Below are positions 1 to 8,005 of a stretch of DNA of 64,000 nt, in pieces; the stretch's first letter is position 1, and each line of letters starts with the position of its first letter. The stretch comes from Chryseobacterium sediminis (GTDB lineage: Bacteria; Bacteroidota; Bacteroidia; Flavobacteriales; Weeksellaceae). The stretch spans positions 372,001 through 436,000 of the forward strand of contig NZ_VUNZ01000003.1 of NCBI RefSeq assembly GCF_008386505.1, written 5' to 3'. The notes beneath the pieces are model-generated. The model was given only the letters and a program-made list of their open reading frames with translations. It was not told the DNA's origin and did no database searches. The position numbers were made by a program, and so were the translations under genes.

Positions 1-110
1 CGGTTAACTGTAATACATTATGTGGGCCTGCAGGAGGAGTGATTTCCAATACTCCCGGAGTAGGTGATGTCTGCTCTCCTGATAGAAAAATCTGCTGTAT
101 CTGTCTTTAA
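1..110 (+). CDS. C-terminal fragment of a small Cys-rich peptide
   Basis: An open frame enters from the left edge (first full codon at position 3) and stops at TAA 108-110. The visible 35 residues hold six cysteines (NC, LC, VC, then CC and C near the end) and are rich in Gly, Pro and Asp. This resembles the mature part of the small bacteriocin-like peptides, made with a short charged leader, that are common in Chryseobacterium. The leader is outside the window, so the class is inferred. A strong hairpin terminator follows within 10 bp, supporting this as the end of a real short gene. A similar six-cysteine peptide gene lies at 56313-56477. No modification or transport gene is adjacent inside the window. 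Confidence 0.55.
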   Translation, partial: VNCNTLCGPAGGVISNTPGVGDVCSPDRKICCICL

Positions 111-118
111 ACAAAAAA

Positions 119-152
119 GAGGCTGTGAGCAAATCACAGCCTCTTCTCTTTT
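119..152. terminator. Bidirectional rho-independent terminator
   Basis: A perfect 10-bp stem (GAGGCTGTGA, 119-128, with its complement at 134-143) has a 5-nt loop and is followed by a T-rich run on the plus strand. The A-rich stretch before it gives a T tract on the minus strand. It can end both the left-edge peptide gene and gcvT. Confidence 0.85.
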
Positions 153-168
153 TAATATTTTTGTCCAA

Positions 169-1245
169 TTATACAAAAGGAGCTTTTACCACTTTTGCAG
201 GAATGTTCTTATTTCTTACCTGAATAAAGATCTCAGAACCTAATTTGAAATGAGGCTTGTCTACATACGCAAGACCTAAACCAATTTTCTTCATTGGAGA
301 CTGCGTTCCTGAAGTTACTTTTCCGATTACATTTCCTTCAGCATCTACTACAGGATAATCATGTCTTGGAACTCCTTTGTCTGTAAGCTCAAAACCAACT
401 AATTTTCTTGTAATTCCTTCTTCTTTCTGTTTTGCGAAAGTATCTTTAGAAACAAAATCTTTATCAAACTTAGTGATCCATCCTAAACCAGCTTCAATTG
501 GAGAAGTAGTATCATCAATGTCATTTCCGTATAGGCAGAATCCTTTTTCTAGTCTTAAAGTATCTCTGGAAGCTAATCCACAAGGAATAATTCCTTCTTC
601 TTTACCGGCTTCCATTACTGCATCCCAAAGTTTTTCTGCACTTTCGTTATTGAAATAAATCTCAAAACCTCCACTTCCTGTGTATCCTGTGTTTGAAATA
701 ATCACATTATTTTCTCCAGCAACACTTCCTACAGTGAAGTGGTAATAAGGGATTTCTGAAAGATTTACCTCTGTAAGCTTTTGAAGGATTTCAGTCGCTT
801 TAGGCCCCTGAACTGCCAATAATGACATCTCATCAGATGCATTGGTCATTTTAGCCCCGAAAGTATTGTATTTTGAAATATGATTCCAGTCTTTGTCAAT
901 ATTAGATGCATTTACAACCACGAAATATTTGTCATCTTCCATTTTGTAAACGATAAGGTCATCTACAATCCCGCCGTTTTCGTTTGGAAGGCAAGAATAC
1001 TGAGCTTTTCCATTTTCCAGAGCATCTACATTATTAGTCGTTACAAACTGTAAAAGGTCTTTTGAACCCGGCCCTTCGATGAAAAACTGTCCCATGTGGG
1101 AAACATCAAATAATCCCGCTTTTTCTCTTACTGCAAAATGTTCTTCTGTAACCCCTGAATATTGAACAGGCATTTCAAAACCTGCGAAAGGTACGATCTT
1201 AGCTCCCAAAGAAACATGTTTGTCGTACAAGGCTGTTTTCTTCAT
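169..1245 (-). CDS. gcvT: Aminomethyltransferase (glycine cleavage T protein)
   Basis: This 358-residue protein matches the full length of GcvT. T protein takes the aminomethyl group from lipoylated H protein and, with tetrahydrofolate, releases ammonia and makes 5,10-methylene-THF in the cytoplasm. Visible family features are the N-terminal FAGFEMPVQY stretch, VSHMGQ near residue 50, the GYTGSGGFEIYF folate-binding motif near residues 190-202, and the GLGWITKFDKDFV/KQK region that starts the C-terminal domain. It is the last gene of a minus-strand run after idi and a secreted protein, with only 9 bp to the upstream gene. No gcvH or gcvP lies in the window, so the complex is encoded at separate loci. 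Confidence 0.96.
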   Translation of the reverse strand: MKKTALYDKHVSLGAKIVPFAGFEMPVQYSGVTEEHFAVREKAGLFDVSHMGQFFIEGPGSKDLLQFVTTNNVDALENGKAQYSCLPNENGGIVDDLIVYKMEDDKYFVVVNASNIDKDWNHISKYNTFGAKMTNASDEMSLLAVQGPKATEILQKLTEVNLSEIPYYHFTVGSVAGENNVIISNTGYTGSGGFEIYFNNESAEKLWDAVMEAGKEEGIIPCGLASRDTLRLEKGFCLYGNDIDDTTSPIEAGLGWITKFDKDFVSKDTFAKQKEEGITRKLVGFELTDKGVPRHDYPVVDAEGNVIGKVTSGTQSPMKKIGLGLAYVDKPHFKLGSEIFIQVRNKNIPAKVVKAPFV

Positions 1246-1254
1246 ATTTAATTT

Positions 1255-1728
1255 TTATTTCTTTATTTTAAAACTGTTAAAAGTCTCATTAAATTGGGTC
1301 ATGTAGTTTCCGTTCCAGAATTTCTGGCCACAGTTGATGGAAACTAAATATAAGTTTTTGTCTTTTTGAAAAACTTTAGTTATCCAGAACAGCTTCTCCT
1401 TATCATCAAAGTGTTCATACAGATATTCTGTATATCCTTTTTGGCTTTTTTTATCTTTTACTTTATTCTCTTGATCTTGTGATTGATAAAGTGCCAGGAT
1501 GAATTTTTTTACTTCTTCTTTCGGAAGTGCCAAATCATGATATTCTGAAATTGTAATGGCCCCTATCTGGCTCGTAGGAAAAATATTGATGATCTCACTG
1601 TCATTTGTAGATTTCCAGCCGTCAGGAATATTAATAGAGTAGTTAGGGCTTTCGTATACTTTTGCTTTTTGGGCAAAAAACAGACTTCCCGTTACAATTG
1701 CAGAAAAAAACAATATTTTTTTCATCAT
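1255..1728 (-). CDS. Secreted protein of unknown function (PsbP-like fold possible)
   Basis: A 157-residue protein with a clear signal peptide (MMKKILFF, hydrophobic core, cleavage likely after FFAQ near residue 20). The mature part begins with a short strand, then YSINIPDGWKS, a pattern seen in PsbP/MOG1-like small domains of secreted bacterial proteins; that fold assignment is inference. It has a single cysteine (INCGQ). Its ATG overlaps the idi stop codon (TAATG), so it is translationally coupled to idi, and gcvT starts 9 bp further on. The operon context gives no specific function. Confidence 0.75.
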   Translation of the reverse strand: MMKKILFFSAIVTGSLFFAQKAKVYESPNYSINIPDGWKSTNDSEIINIFPTSQIGAITISEYHDLALPKEEVKKFILALYQSQDQENKVKDKKSQKGYTEYLYEHFDDKEKLFWITKVFQKDKNLYLVSINCGQKFWNGNYMTQFNETFNSFKIKK

Positions 1729-2237
1729 TAAAAATGGTGTTTATATTCTTCAAGGATGATTTTGAACCATTCTGTAAAGTTTTCAGGATGTTCAGAAATT
1801 TCTTTATCCAGATTTTCCGGCGAGATGAATCGTACTTCTTCCACTTCATCTTTATTCAAATTGAAATCAGATTCATGCTTTCCCACAAATACATGATCCA
1901 GCTCGTGTTCCCAAAGGCCACCACCTACATCTGCTTTATAAATAAAATTGAATTTTTCCGAAAGTTCTGCCTCAATTCCGAGTTCTTCCTTTAGTCTGCG
2001 TATTGCTCCTTCCTTATAAGTTTCCCCATCTCTTGGGTGTGAACATACGGCATTGGTCCATTGATTGGGAGAATGGTATTTTCCTGAAGCCCTTTTCTGA
2101 AGAAGCATTTCTCCTTTACTGTTGAACAGAAATACAGAAAAAGCACGGTGTAACAGGCCATTGATGTGAGCCTGCTGTTTTTCCATCAGTCCTAAAACTT
2201 CATCTTCAGGATTTACTAAAACGACAAATTCTTCCAT
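1728..2237 (-). CDS. idi: Isopentenyl-diphosphate delta-isomerase (type 1)
   Basis: Interconverts isopentenyl and dimethylallyl diphosphate for isoprenoid synthesis (quinones, undecaprenol, carotenoids). The 169 residues match short bacterial type 1 Idi. A Nudix-like helix is visible (GETYKEGAIRRLKEELGI, about residues 71-88). Catalytic residues can be aligned by eye: Cys65 in AVCSHPR, and Glu110/Glu112 in WEHELDHV, matching the E. coli Cys67/Glu114/Glu116 pattern. It is the first gene of the idi-secreted protein-gcvT run. A TACATTTG element ends 5 nt upstream of the ATG, so the mRNA may be leaderless. Confidence 0.93.
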   Translation of the reverse strand: MEEFVVLVNPEDEVLGLMEKQQAHINGLLHRAFSVFLFNSKGEMLLQKRASGKYHSPNQWTNAVCSHPRDGETYKEGAIRRLKEELGIEAELSEKFNFIYKADVGGGLWEHELDHVFVGKHESDFNLNKDEVEEVRFISPENLDKEISEHPENFTEWFKIILEEYKHHF

Positions 2238-2242
2238 TCCTA

Positions 2243-2250
2243 CAAATGTA
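2243..2250 (-). promoter_or_regulatory. -7 promoter element of idi
   Basis: TACATTTG on the minus strand fits the Bacteroidota -7 consensus TAnnTTTG and ends 5 nt before the idi ATG. No TTG is visible at the -33 position. The rest of the 2238-2548 divergent region is AT-rich. It holds one more candidate, TAACTTTG at 2524-2531, pointing toward the HAD-like gene at 2549. Confidence 0.5.
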
Positions 2251-2548
2251 AGAGTAATAAATGTATTTTGGAAATTTTTAGATAAACATCATGCTTTTTG
2301 TAAAAATGTTCAGAAGGCAGAGAATACTTTCAGGTAAATCTCTTTTTCCCTTTTTTATCTGCTCTTATATATTTACTCATAAAAAGGAATTTCAAAACGA
2401 AAAATTTTAACTATTTGCAATGAAATGGTTGATAAAATATTGATATTATTCTTTAAATAATAGTTTTTATAGTATATTTTTAACATAAACTAAGATTAAC
2501 GTGCCTGATAGTTGTAAAAACGCTAACTTTGTTACTTAATATTTAGTA

Positions 2549-2959
2549 ATGGAATTAGAATACATTGAACACATTAGTCCTATTCTAAAGGATGGCGTAA
2601 AAAATTACTTAATAGATATCGACGGAACCATTACAGATGACGTTCCAAACGAAGAACCGGAGAGAATGGTTACCTGCGAACCTTATCCTGATGCATTGGA
2701 AACTGTCAACAGATGGTATGATGAAGGGCATCAGATCTGCTTTTTTACTTCAAGAACCGAAAATCTGAAACAAATCACCATAGACTGGCTGGATAAACAT
2801 GGTTTCAAATACCACAGCGTACTTTGCGGAAAACCAAGAGGAGGAAATTATCACTGGATAGACAATCACCTGGTAAGAGCTACAAGATACAAAGGAAGAT
2901 TTACGGATTTGGTTGAAAAGCAAGTGACCATTGAAGTATTCAAAGAAGACGGCGAATAA
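2549..2959 (+). CDS. HAD-superfamily phosphatase-like protein
   Basis: A 136-residue protein with a recognisable HAD motif I (IDIDGT, near residue 23), a motif II-like serine/threonine pair (FFTSRT), a basic residue in CGKPRGG, and a C-terminal aspartate in HWIDNHLV that could serve motif IV. There is almost no cap domain, so it is at the small end of the superfamily. Homologues in Flavobacteriia are, as I recall, often labelled phosphoheptose isomerase, which the motifs do not support. It lies 87 bp upstream of serA on the same strand. A role as a phosphatase in serine synthesis is conceivable but unproven; the substrate is unknown. Confidence 0.7.
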   Translation: MELEYIEHISPILKDGVKNYLIDIDGTITDDVPNEEPERMVTCEPYPDALETVNRWYDEGHQICFFTSRTENLKQITIDWLDKHGFKYHSVLCGKPRGGNYHWIDNHLVRATRYKGRFTDLVEKQVTIEVFKEDGE

Positions 2960-3046
2960 AAATATAATTCAAAGATTTAAAGATTAAATGTGAACCCGGT
3001 TCCTTTAATTTTTAAATCTTTCATTTTTTAATATACTCGATATTTT

Positions 3047-4006
3047 ATGAAAGTTTTAGCAAACGACGGCCTGGATCAATCTGGAATAGATGCATTGACA
3101 GAAAAAGGCTTTGAGGTGATTACTACAAAAGTTCCACAGGAGTTTTTGGTAGATTATATTAACGAGCACAAAATCCGCACATTATTGGTGAGGAGTGCTA
3201 CACAGGTAAGAAAAGATATTATTGACGGATGCCCATCTATTGACATTATTGGCAGAGGTGGAGTAGGTATGGATAATATTGATGTAGATTATGCAAGAGA
3301 AAAAGGGATTCATGTGATCAATACGCCTTCAGCTTCTTCAGAATCGGTGGCTGAACTTGTTTTTGCCCATTTATTTTCCGGAGCAAGATTTCTTCAGGAT
3401 TCTAACAGGAAAATGCCTTTGGTAGGCGATACTGAATTTTCAGGGCTTAAAAAAGCATATGCTGCCGGTATTGAACTGAGAGGAAAGACAATTGGTATTG
3501 TTGGGATGGGAAGAATCGGGCAGGAAGTAGCAAGAATCGCTTTAGGACTTGGGATGAGAGTGGTTGCTGCTGATAATAATGTAGGAAAAGCCAGTATCAA
3601 AGTAAAATTTTATAACAACCAGTTTATCAATGTTGATATAGAAACAGAGCCATTGCAGGAAGTTTTAAAGCATTCAGACTTTATTACACTGCATGTTCCG
3701 GCTCAGAAAGACGGTTATATGATTGGCAAGAATGAATTTGAAATAATGAAAGACGGAGTGGCTGTTGTGAACTGTTCCAGAGGAGGAGTTATTGATGAAG
3801 CTGCTTTAATTGAGGCTTTGGATTCCGGAAAAGTAAGATTTGCCGGATTGGATGTTTTCATTAACGAACCAACTCCATCTAAGGAAATTCTTAATCACTC
3901 TAAAATCTCTCTTACCCCTCACACGGGAGCTTCTACTCTTGAAGCACAAGACAGAATTGGGCTTTCACTGGCTGAGCAGATTTCAAGTATTTTACAGATT
4001 CAATAA
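3047..4006 (+). CDS. serA: D-3-phosphoglycerate dehydrogenase
   Basis: Catalyses the first step of serine synthesis, NAD-dependent oxidation of 3-phosphoglycerate. At 319 residues it is the short form lacking C-terminal ASB and ACT regulatory domains. The Rossmann motif GMGRIG is at 153-158. The catalytic triad of the D-2-hydroxyacid dehydrogenases is present: Arg245 (NCSRGG), Glu274 (FINEP) and His292 (PHTGAS). The substrate-binding GRGGVGMDNID stretch is near residues 69-79. Lack of an ACT domain suggests no serine feedback of the E. coli type. A strong terminator follows at 4029. Confidence 0.92.
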   Translation: MKVLANDGLDQSGIDALTEKGFEVITTKVPQEFLVDYINEHKIRTLLVRSATQVRKDIIDGCPSIDIIGRGGVGMDNIDVDYAREKGIHVINTPSASSESVAELVFAHLFSGARFLQDSNRKMPLVGDTEFSGLKKAYAAGIELRGKTIGIVGMGRIGQEVARIALGLGMRVVAADNNVGKASIKVKFYNNQFINVDIETEPLQEVLKHSDFITLHVPAQKDGYMIGKNEFEIMKDGVAVVNCSRGGVIDEAALIEALDSGKVRFAGLDVFINEPTPSKEILNHSKISLTPHTGASTLEAQDRIGLSLAEQISSILQIQ

Positions 4007-4028
4007 TTGAATGATATTATACAACAAA

Positions 4029-4055
4029 AGCACCTCAAGTTGAGGTGCTTTTTTA
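4029..4055. terminator. Terminator between serA and mscL
   Basis: Near-perfect palindrome (AGCACCTCAA 4029-4038, one base, complement 4040-4049) followed by TTTTTT. Convergent genes on both sides; an A-run precedes it, so it may work in both directions. Confidence 0.88.
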
Positions 4056-4076
4056 TTTTGAATGATTGTTATCAGA

Positions 4077-4454
4077 TTAGATATTTTTGCTTTTCAATAA
4101 ATCTCTGATCTCTGCCAGTAATTTTTGATCGTCTGTAGGTCCTGCAGGAGCCGGAACTTCTTTTTTGTTGACTCTATTGGCGAATTTAATGATCCAGAAA
4201 AGAACCATAGCAATACAAAGGAAACTGATTACGGCTGAAATAAAATTCCCATAAGCAACACCATTCCAAGAAAGTTTTGCAATGTTTTCTGCACCGGCTG
4301 CTTTCAATGCCGGATTCAGTATCAGAGGAGTGATTACATCTTCCACTAAAGACGAAACAATTTTACCAAATGCTGCACCAATGATCACACCGACAGCAAG
4401 ATCGAGAACGTTCCCCTTAAAGGCAAATTCTTTAAATTCTTTTACAAATCCCAT
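4077..4454 (-). CDS. mscL: Large-conductance mechanosensitive channel
   Basis: A 125-residue inner-membrane channel that opens on hypo-osmotic shock. Hallmarks are the N-terminal amphipathic helix (GFVKEFKEFAFKGN), the pore-lining first transmembrane helix LAVGVIIGAAFGKIVSSLV (about residues 17-35), and a second transmembrane helix around 70-92. The C-terminal helical bundle ends in LLAEIRDLLKSK (pattern LLxEIRDLL). Length and order match MscL. It is a single gene convergent with serA; nothing indicates an operon. Confidence 0.96.
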   Translation of the reverse strand: MGFVKEFKEFAFKGNVLDLAVGVIIGAAFGKIVSSLVEDVITPLILNPALKAAGAENIAKLSWNGVAYGNFISAVISFLCIAMVLFWIIKFANRVNKKEVPAPAGPTDDQKLLAEIRDLLKSKNI

Positions 4455-4705
4455 AATTTATATTTTTTTTTAATTAGTATATACACAAAAATATAATTTA
4501 AAAATGTAAAAAACACTACTTTTTATAGTTTTTTATTCCCAAAACATTGAATTTTATGATGAATTCATAGAATTGAGTTTGATGAATATTTTAGCTTTAT
4601 ACGGATACTTTATTTCATTCATTAGGTCTCCTTATTTTTATTATTGAGGTGATATCATAATGAAAAATCTTTTGTAATTTGCTTAAAAGTTTGTTTGTTT
4701 CACCT

Positions 4706-6223
4706 ATGAAGATTTTCACCGCAGAACAGATTCGCAGCTGGGATCAGTTTACCATTTCCCATGAGCAGGTTTCATCCATCCAATTGATGGAAAGAGCTTC
4801 AATGGCTGCAGCCCATTGGATTTCGGAGCATTGTAAAAATCATAAAAAACTGGCCGTATTTTGTGGCAACGGAAATAATGGAGGAGATGGATTGGCGGTG
4901 GCAAGAATACTGTATTTGAAAGGCTTTGATGTTGATGTATTTGTAGGTGATTCTAAACGGAAATTTTCAGAAGATGCTTCGGTTAATCTGAAAAGGCTCC
5001 GCGATTTGTCAGGAATTTCAGTGAGGAAATTTGATCATAGTGAACACTATAATTTTGATGATAAAACAATCATTATTGATGCCCTTTTCGGAACAGGTTT
5101 ATCCAGACCGCTGGAAGGTGGGTACAAAGTACTTGTTGAGCAGCTGAACTCCAAAAAGAATATTAAGATATCCATTGATATTCCTTCGGGGCTGTCTGCT
5201 GATGAGGTTTTTGATAATAATCCCGTTATTCTGAAGTCTGATTATACACTGACTTTTCAGTGCTGGAAAAGAACATTCCTTCATCCCGAAACCGGAAAAT
5301 ATACCGGAAAAGTAGAAGTGCTTGATATTGATTTAAGTGAAGCCTATGCTGATACGAATACTGCAGAATATTTTGTCATTGATGATCAGCTGATAGAATA
5401 TATATTCAAACCCAGGCAGGAATTTTCCCATAAAGGAACTTATGGTAAGGCTGCAATCATAGGAGGAAGTTATGGTAAAATAGGAGCTGCTGTTCTGGCG
5501 ACACAATCCGCATTAAGGACCGGAGCTGGTCTTACGTTCACTCTGGCACCGGAATGTGGATATGAGATACTGCAGACTACATGTCCCGAAGCTATGTTTA
5601 TAGCAGGAGGGAAGCACTTTGTGACAAACTTTGAGGTAGACAAAGACTTTACCTATGGCATAGGCCCCGGACTGGGAACTCATTCAGATACTGAAAAAAG
5701 TTTTTTAAGCTTTCTGAAAAACTATACCAACCCATTGATTCTGGATGCCGATGCATTGAATATTATTTCTAAAAAATCAGGAAATATAAAATTAATCCCC
5801 AAAAAATCAATCATTACTCCTCATCCGAAAGAGTTTGAAAGGCTTTTCGGAAGTACAGAGAATTCTTTTAAAAGACTAGAACTGGCCAGAGAAAAAGCAA
5901 AAGAACATGGCATTTATATCGTATTGAAAGATCATCATACACAGGTTGTTACTCCGGAAGGAAAGGTGTTTTACAATATAACCGGAAATGCAGGTCTTGC
6001 GAAAGGAGGCAGTGGAGATATCCTTACCGGAATTCTGACCTCACTTTTGGCACAGGGATATTCCGAAGAAGAAACCTGTATTTTAGGAGTGTGGCTTCAT
6101 GGGAGATCGGCTGATCTTGCTTCAGAGAGGTATTCAAAAGAATCTATGCTTCCCACGGATGTTATTGGTGAATTTGGAAGTGTTTTTGAAGAGTTGAACA
6201 GAAAAGCAACGAGAAGTTTGTAA
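4706..6223 (+). CDS. nnr: Bifunctional NAD(P)HX epimerase / ADP- or ATP-dependent dehydratase
   Basis: Repairs hydrated NADH/NADPH: the N-terminal YjeF_N domain epimerises R- and S-NAD(P)HX, and the C-terminal ribokinase-like domain dehydrates S-NAD(P)HX. I start at ATG 4706 (MKIFTAEQIRSWD), typical of the family, rather than the TTG nine codons upstream, giving 505 residues. Visible motifs are GNGNNGGDGLAVARIL in the N domain, DALFGTGLSRPL, and the kinase-fold anion hole NAGLAKGGSGDILTG near residue 440. The two-domain fusion is the common bacterial arrangement. It is a single gene, followed by a terminator shared with lgt. Confidence 0.93.
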   Translation: MKIFTAEQIRSWDQFTISHEQVSSIQLMERASMAAAHWISEHCKNHKKLAVFCGNGNNGGDGLAVARILYLKGFDVDVFVGDSKRKFSEDASVNLKRLRDLSGISVRKFDHSEHYNFDDKTIIIDALFGTGLSRPLEGGYKVLVEQLNSKKNIKISIDIPSGLSADEVFDNNPVILKSDYTLTFQCWKRTFLHPETGKYTGKVEVLDIDLSEAYADTNTAEYFVIDDQLIEYIFKPRQEFSHKGTYGKAAIIGGSYGKIGAAVLATQSALRTGAGLTFTLAPECGYEILQTTCPEAMFIAGGKHFVTNFEVDKDFTYGIGPGLGTHSDTEKSFLSFLKNYTNPLILDADALNIISKKSGNIKLIPKKSIITPHPKEFERLFGSTENSFKRLELAREKAKEHGIYIVLKDHHTQVVTPEGKVFYNITGNAGLAKGGSGDILTGILTSLLAQGYSEEETCILGVWLHGRSADLASERYSKESMLPTDVIGEFGSVFEELNRKATRSL

Positions 6224-6269
6224 TAGAGAAAATGAGCTGAGTGGCTTTTTGAAATAGACTTAAAAATAA

Positions 6270-6306
6270 AAAGGCAAATCTGTACTAACACAAATTTGCC
6301 TTTTTT
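6270..6306. terminator. Terminator between nnr and lgt
   Basis: AAGGCAAAT (6271-6279) pairs with ATTTGCC(TT) at 6294-6302 around a 14-nt loop, flanked by A-run and T-run, so it can serve both convergent genes. Confidence 0.78.
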
Positions 6307-6343
6307 ATCTTAAAACCGGACTTGTTCAAGTTCCAGTGTTTGC

Positions 6344-7627
6344 TTACGCTTTCTCAATGTATTCAGGTTTTTCATTTTCTTCCGGAGTGATCTTAAATTT
6401 CTTAGAAACGATCATGATAACAACTCCTGCGATCATAAACGGAATAGAAAGTACCTGACCTGTATTAAGACCTCCAATCTGGATGAATTCGTCACCTTGC
6501 GGTTCTTTAAGGAACTCAACAAAGAATCTGATGGCCCAAAGAATAATAAAGAATAAACCAAATAACCATCCCTGCTGATATTTTTTATCTGTTTTTCTGT
6601 AAAGAATCCATAATAAAATGAAAAGAAGAACATACCCTACAGCTTCAAATAGCTGGCTCGGATAACGAGGTACGGTAAGACCATATTCGCTGCTTTGCTG
6701 TGGGAAAAGCAATGCAAAAGGAGAGTTGGGATCAGCAGGTTTACCAACGATTTCAGAATTGAAAAAGTTCCCCATTCTTACAAATGCTCCTCCTAAAGCA
6801 ACTACAATACCCAATCTGTCATATACCCAGAATGGATTTTTCTTTATGATTTTAAATGAATAATAAAGTGTCGTAAAAATCAAAGCGATAGTAGCGCCAT
6901 GACTTGCCAGTCCTGAAAATCCTGTGAATTTAAGACCATTTTTTGTGCTTATAGGTAAAAATACACTCCAGAAATCTTCTTTGAATAATTCCGGCTGATA
7001 AAAAATAACATGTCCTAATCTTGCCCCAAGGATTGTTCCAATCAAAGTCCATGTGAAAAGAGGCTCCAGGTATCTTTGGTTAATATTGTCAATCTTAAAG
7101 ATTCTGGTCATTAAAACATATCCGAAACCAAAGGCAAATACAAACATCAAACTATAAAAGTGAAGGGTAAATGATCCTATATGAATTCCTTTCGATGGAT
7201 CCCATATTTTAAACGGAGTTTCAAGTTCTACTTTATCAGAATCTGTGATAGGTTTTGCAGTTTTTATCGCATATTTAAACGTTGTAACATTTTCCTGGTT
7301 AGCAGCGGTATTGATCAGCTTAAAGTTTTTATCAAAAAACTGATAGTGGGAATCTTTGAATCTTGCCAATGCTGAAGCTGCATAATTATAATAAGAAGGC
7401 TCAAGGCTGGATCCATTAAGAATAACCACAACATTATTATTAATGGCTCTGTCCGGAAAAGCAGTCAGGTCTCCCATTTCTGTGGTAGAATAGATTTTTA
7501 CCGGAACGTTGCTTCCGTTGATATCTAAAGTTCCGTCAGATAAACCTCCAGGGTATTCCTGTGCAAAAAGAAGCTGCGTTGTGAACGCAAACAGCACAAG
7601 ATAAATTCTGAAAAAAATAGTATTCAT
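6344..7627 (-). CDS. lgt: Prolipoprotein diacylglyceryl transferase with an extra exported N-terminal domain
   Basis: Transfers diacylglycerol from phosphatidylglycerol to the lipobox cysteine of prolipoproteins in the inner membrane. The Lgt core starts near residue 142 (IWDPS, GSFTLHFYSLMF) and has several membrane helices, GARLGHVIFY (201-210), the SHGA histidine at 243, and the signature GGAFVRMGNFFNSEIVG (279-295). At 427 residues it is far longer than usual Lgt (about 270-300). The excess is a signal-peptide-like segment (1-22) plus about 120 soluble residues with no recognised domain. Lgt has its N terminus outside, so an exported extension is topologically possible. yidD is 23 bp upstream on the same strand. 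Confidence 0.92.
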   Translation of the reverse strand: MNTIFFRIYLVLFAFTTQLLFAQEYPGGLSDGTLDINGSNVPVKIYSTTEMGDLTAFPDRAINNNVVVILNGSSLEPSYYNYAASALARFKDSHYQFFDKNFKLINTAANQENVTTFKYAIKTAKPITDSDKVELETPFKIWDPSKGIHIGSFTLHFYSLMFVFAFGFGYVLMTRIFKIDNINQRYLEPLFTWTLIGTILGARLGHVIFYQPELFKEDFWSVFLPISTKNGLKFTGFSGLASHGATIALIFTTLYYSFKIIKKNPFWVYDRLGIVVALGGAFVRMGNFFNSEIVGKPADPNSPFALLFPQQSSEYGLTVPRYPSQLFEAVGYVLLFILLWILYRKTDKKYQQGWLFGLFFIILWAIRFFVEFLKEPQGDEFIQIGGLNTGQVLSIPFMIAGVVIMIVSKKFKITPEENEKPEYIEKA

Positions 7628-7650
7628 TTTCTATTGATTTAATAGTTTGA

Positions 7651-7902
7651 TTATTGACATTTATGTTTGGGTGGAACGGGATCATAACCGCTGCCTCCCC
7701 ACGGGTGGCATCTTAAAATTCTTTTAAATCCCAGCCAGAAACCTTTAAAGATCCCATGAACCCGAAGAGACTCAATCATATAATGAGAACAGGTAGGTTC
7801 GTAACGGCAGTTTTTGGGAAGTAAGGGCGAGATGAACCATTGGTAAAATTTTATCAAAATTACCAGCGGAAATGTAATGATTTTATTGAATGTAAGTTTC
7901 AA
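7651..7902 (-). CDS. yidD: YidD, membrane protein insertion efficiency factor
   Basis: Small membrane-associated protein that helps YidC-dependent insertion. It has the family motif: FYQWFISPLLPKNCRYEPTCS, then RILRCHPWGGSGYDPVP. Three conserved cysteines (NCRYEPTC, RCHP) are present. I place the start at TTG 7902 (MKLTFNKI, 83 residues), which fits the usual 70-85 residues. A TATTTTTG promoter element ends 7 nt upstream at 7910, inside the longer reading frame. That longer frame would start at TTG 7968 and give 105 residues. No ATG is available in either version. lgt follows 23 bp downstream. Confidence 0.88.
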   Translation of the reverse strand: MKLTFNKIITFPLVILIKFYQWFISPLLPKNCRYEPTCSHYMIESLRVHGIFKGFWLGFKRILRCHPWGGSGYDPVPPKHKCQ

Positions 7903-7909
7903 AACAATG

Positions 7910-7948
7910 CAAAAATAGGGTAAAAAAATGAAAATTAGTTTAATTTTG
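7910..7948. promoter_or_regulatory. Divergent promoter elements for yidD and rarA
   Basis: TATTTTTG on the minus strand (7917 to 7910) lies just upstream of the chosen yidD TTG. TAATTTTG on the plus strand (7941-7948) could start the rarA mRNA about 55 nt before its start codon. Neither has an obvious -33 TTG. Confidence 0.45.
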
Positions 7949-8005
7949 TTATAAGTTTCGGTGATCAAAAATCCGAAACATTGATCTTAAAAAAATAGAA
8001 TTACT

